Shown in pieces: positions 63,390 to 64,000 of a stretch of 64,000 nucleotides of DNA; the first letter of the stretch is position 1, and every line of letters begins with the position of its first letter. The notes beneath the pieces were generated by a model. That model saw only the letters and a list, made by a program, of their open reading frames with translations, searched no databases and was not told the origin of the DNA. The stretch lies in assembly GCF_950295315.1 (NCBI RefSeq), contig NC_080179.1, positions 73,675,174 through 73,739,173 on the forward strand, in the 5' to 3' direction. The DNA is from Erinaceus europaeus. Lineage: Eukaryota > Chordata > Mammalia > Eulipotyphla > Erinaceidae. A program made the position numbers and the translations under genes.

Positions 63390-63742
63390 TTTTTTTTTTT
63401 TCTTTTCTCCTCCAGGTTATTGCCGGGGCTCGGTGCCTGCACCACGAATCCACTGCTCCTGGAGGCTATTTTTTCCCTTTTGTTACCCTGGTGGTTTTAC
63501 CATTGTTGTGGTTATTATTATCATTGTTATTGATGTTGTTGTTGTTAGATAGGACAGAGGGAAATGGAGAGAGGAGGGAAAGACAGAGAGGAGGAGAGAA
63601 AGACAAACACCTGCAGACCTGCTTCACCGCCTGTGAAGCGACTCCTCCAGGTGGGGAGCTGGGGGCTCGAACCGGGATCCTCACGCCGGTCCTTGCGCTT
63701 TGTGCCACCTGCGCTTAGCCCGCGGCACTACTGCCTGACTCC
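63390..63742 (-). mobile_element. SINE-A' copy, minus strand
   Basis: Flanks 'ctctttcactttct' and 'ctctttcgttttct' form a near-perfect TSD. The 3' block in reverse, 'ctgctcctggaggct', is at about 63451-63465. Confidence 0.93.
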
Positions 63743-63819
63743 CCTCTTTCGTTTTCTATTTCTACCAATTAAAGAAAAATAATAAAAAATATCAATTTTT
63801 ATTTTTATTATGAAAATAT

Positions 63820-63985
63820 GTTTTATGGTTTGTAAGACTTCTGAGAACTACGGTTCTCCTTTGGGAGGTGGGAAGGTGAGGACACAGAACATTGGTGTTG
63901 GGTGTGGTGTGAGACTGTACACTATAGTCTTACAGTCTTGTAACCCACCACTAATCACAGATAAAAATGAAAAAAAAAGTGTCAT
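63820..63985 (+). mobile_element. L1 3' UTR fragment with A tail
   Basis: 'gggaggtgggaaggtgagga' and 'cttacagtcttgtaacccac', same series as 890-1020, ending in an A run. Confidence 0.65.
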
Positions 63986-64000
63986 ACAAGATAGTTGCTT

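Overview
The window looks like an intergenic, repeat-saturated stretch of a small insectivoran mammal, most likely an erinaceid hedgehog. The main reason is a very abundant, young tRNA-derived SINE: a head with pol III A and B boxes, a long CT-rich body, an (AAC/AAT)-rich segment and an A-rich tail. I associate this SINE with hedgehogs from memory; no database was searched. The base composition is AT-rich, and I see no CpG island, no host protein-coding exon, no tRNA, rRNA or other cellular RNA gene, and no CRISPR. The longest open frames are L1 retrotransposon remnants, their antisense shadows, SINE antisense frames or microsatellite translations.

Repeat classes. SINE-A is the young tRNA SINE, about 270-290 bp, and many copies have perfect 12-18 bp target-site duplications (TSDs). 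SINE-A' is SINE-A with an extra 3' block of about 60 nt that forms an inverted repeat just before the A tail. SINE-B is an older relative with a shorter CT-rich body. SINE-C is a tRNA-like element of about 110-130 bp. SINE-D covers diverged tRNA-like copies. L1 elements occur at several ages: an old ORF1-bearing copy (about 9600-11870), a 5'-complete copy (30348-35973) that lost its reverse transcriptase core and carries a second L1 inside ORF1, an old copy (about 46300-48270) also carrying a nested young L1, three 3' fragments sharing one nonsense codon, and many 3' UTR scraps. One recurrent element of about 450 bp looks like the 3' UTR of another L1 subfamily. Three solo-LTR-like sequences are present (20920-21407 plus, 21664-22237 minus, 56343-57073 plus), with no retroviral coding region near them.

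Layout. 1-9 kb: L1 scraps, two unclassified dispersed repeats, SINEs and a long GAA tract. 9-13 kb: an old L1 broken by SINEs, then a chimeric L1-3'UTR/SINE junction. 13-20 kb: mostly anonymous AT-rich DNA with SINEs and microsatellites. 20.9-23.1 kb: two related LTRs in opposite orientation, then an antisense L1. 24-30 kb: SINE-A' copies, an L1 3' fragment, a GT/GA/AAGG compound microsatellite and a composite double SINE. 30-36 kb: the nested L1. 36-46 kb: SINEs, L1 3' UTR elements and a tiny retrocopy of an LTR-like leader. 46-52.7 kb: an old L1 with a nested L1, a SINE with an unidentified 160-bp insertion, more L1, and an inverted SINE cluster. 53-64 kb: SINEs, an old L1 3' end, a third LTR and duplicated unclassified repeats.

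No gene system is encoded here. The functional logic is parasitic: L1-type enzymes made elsewhere would account for the TSD-flanked, A-tailed SINEs and retrocopies. The observations most worth following are the LTR-leader retrocopy at 45427-45530, the unidentified insertion at 48414-48573, the conserved 3' stem of SINE-A', the co-retroposed double SINE at 28983-29480, and the stop codon shared by three L1 copies.
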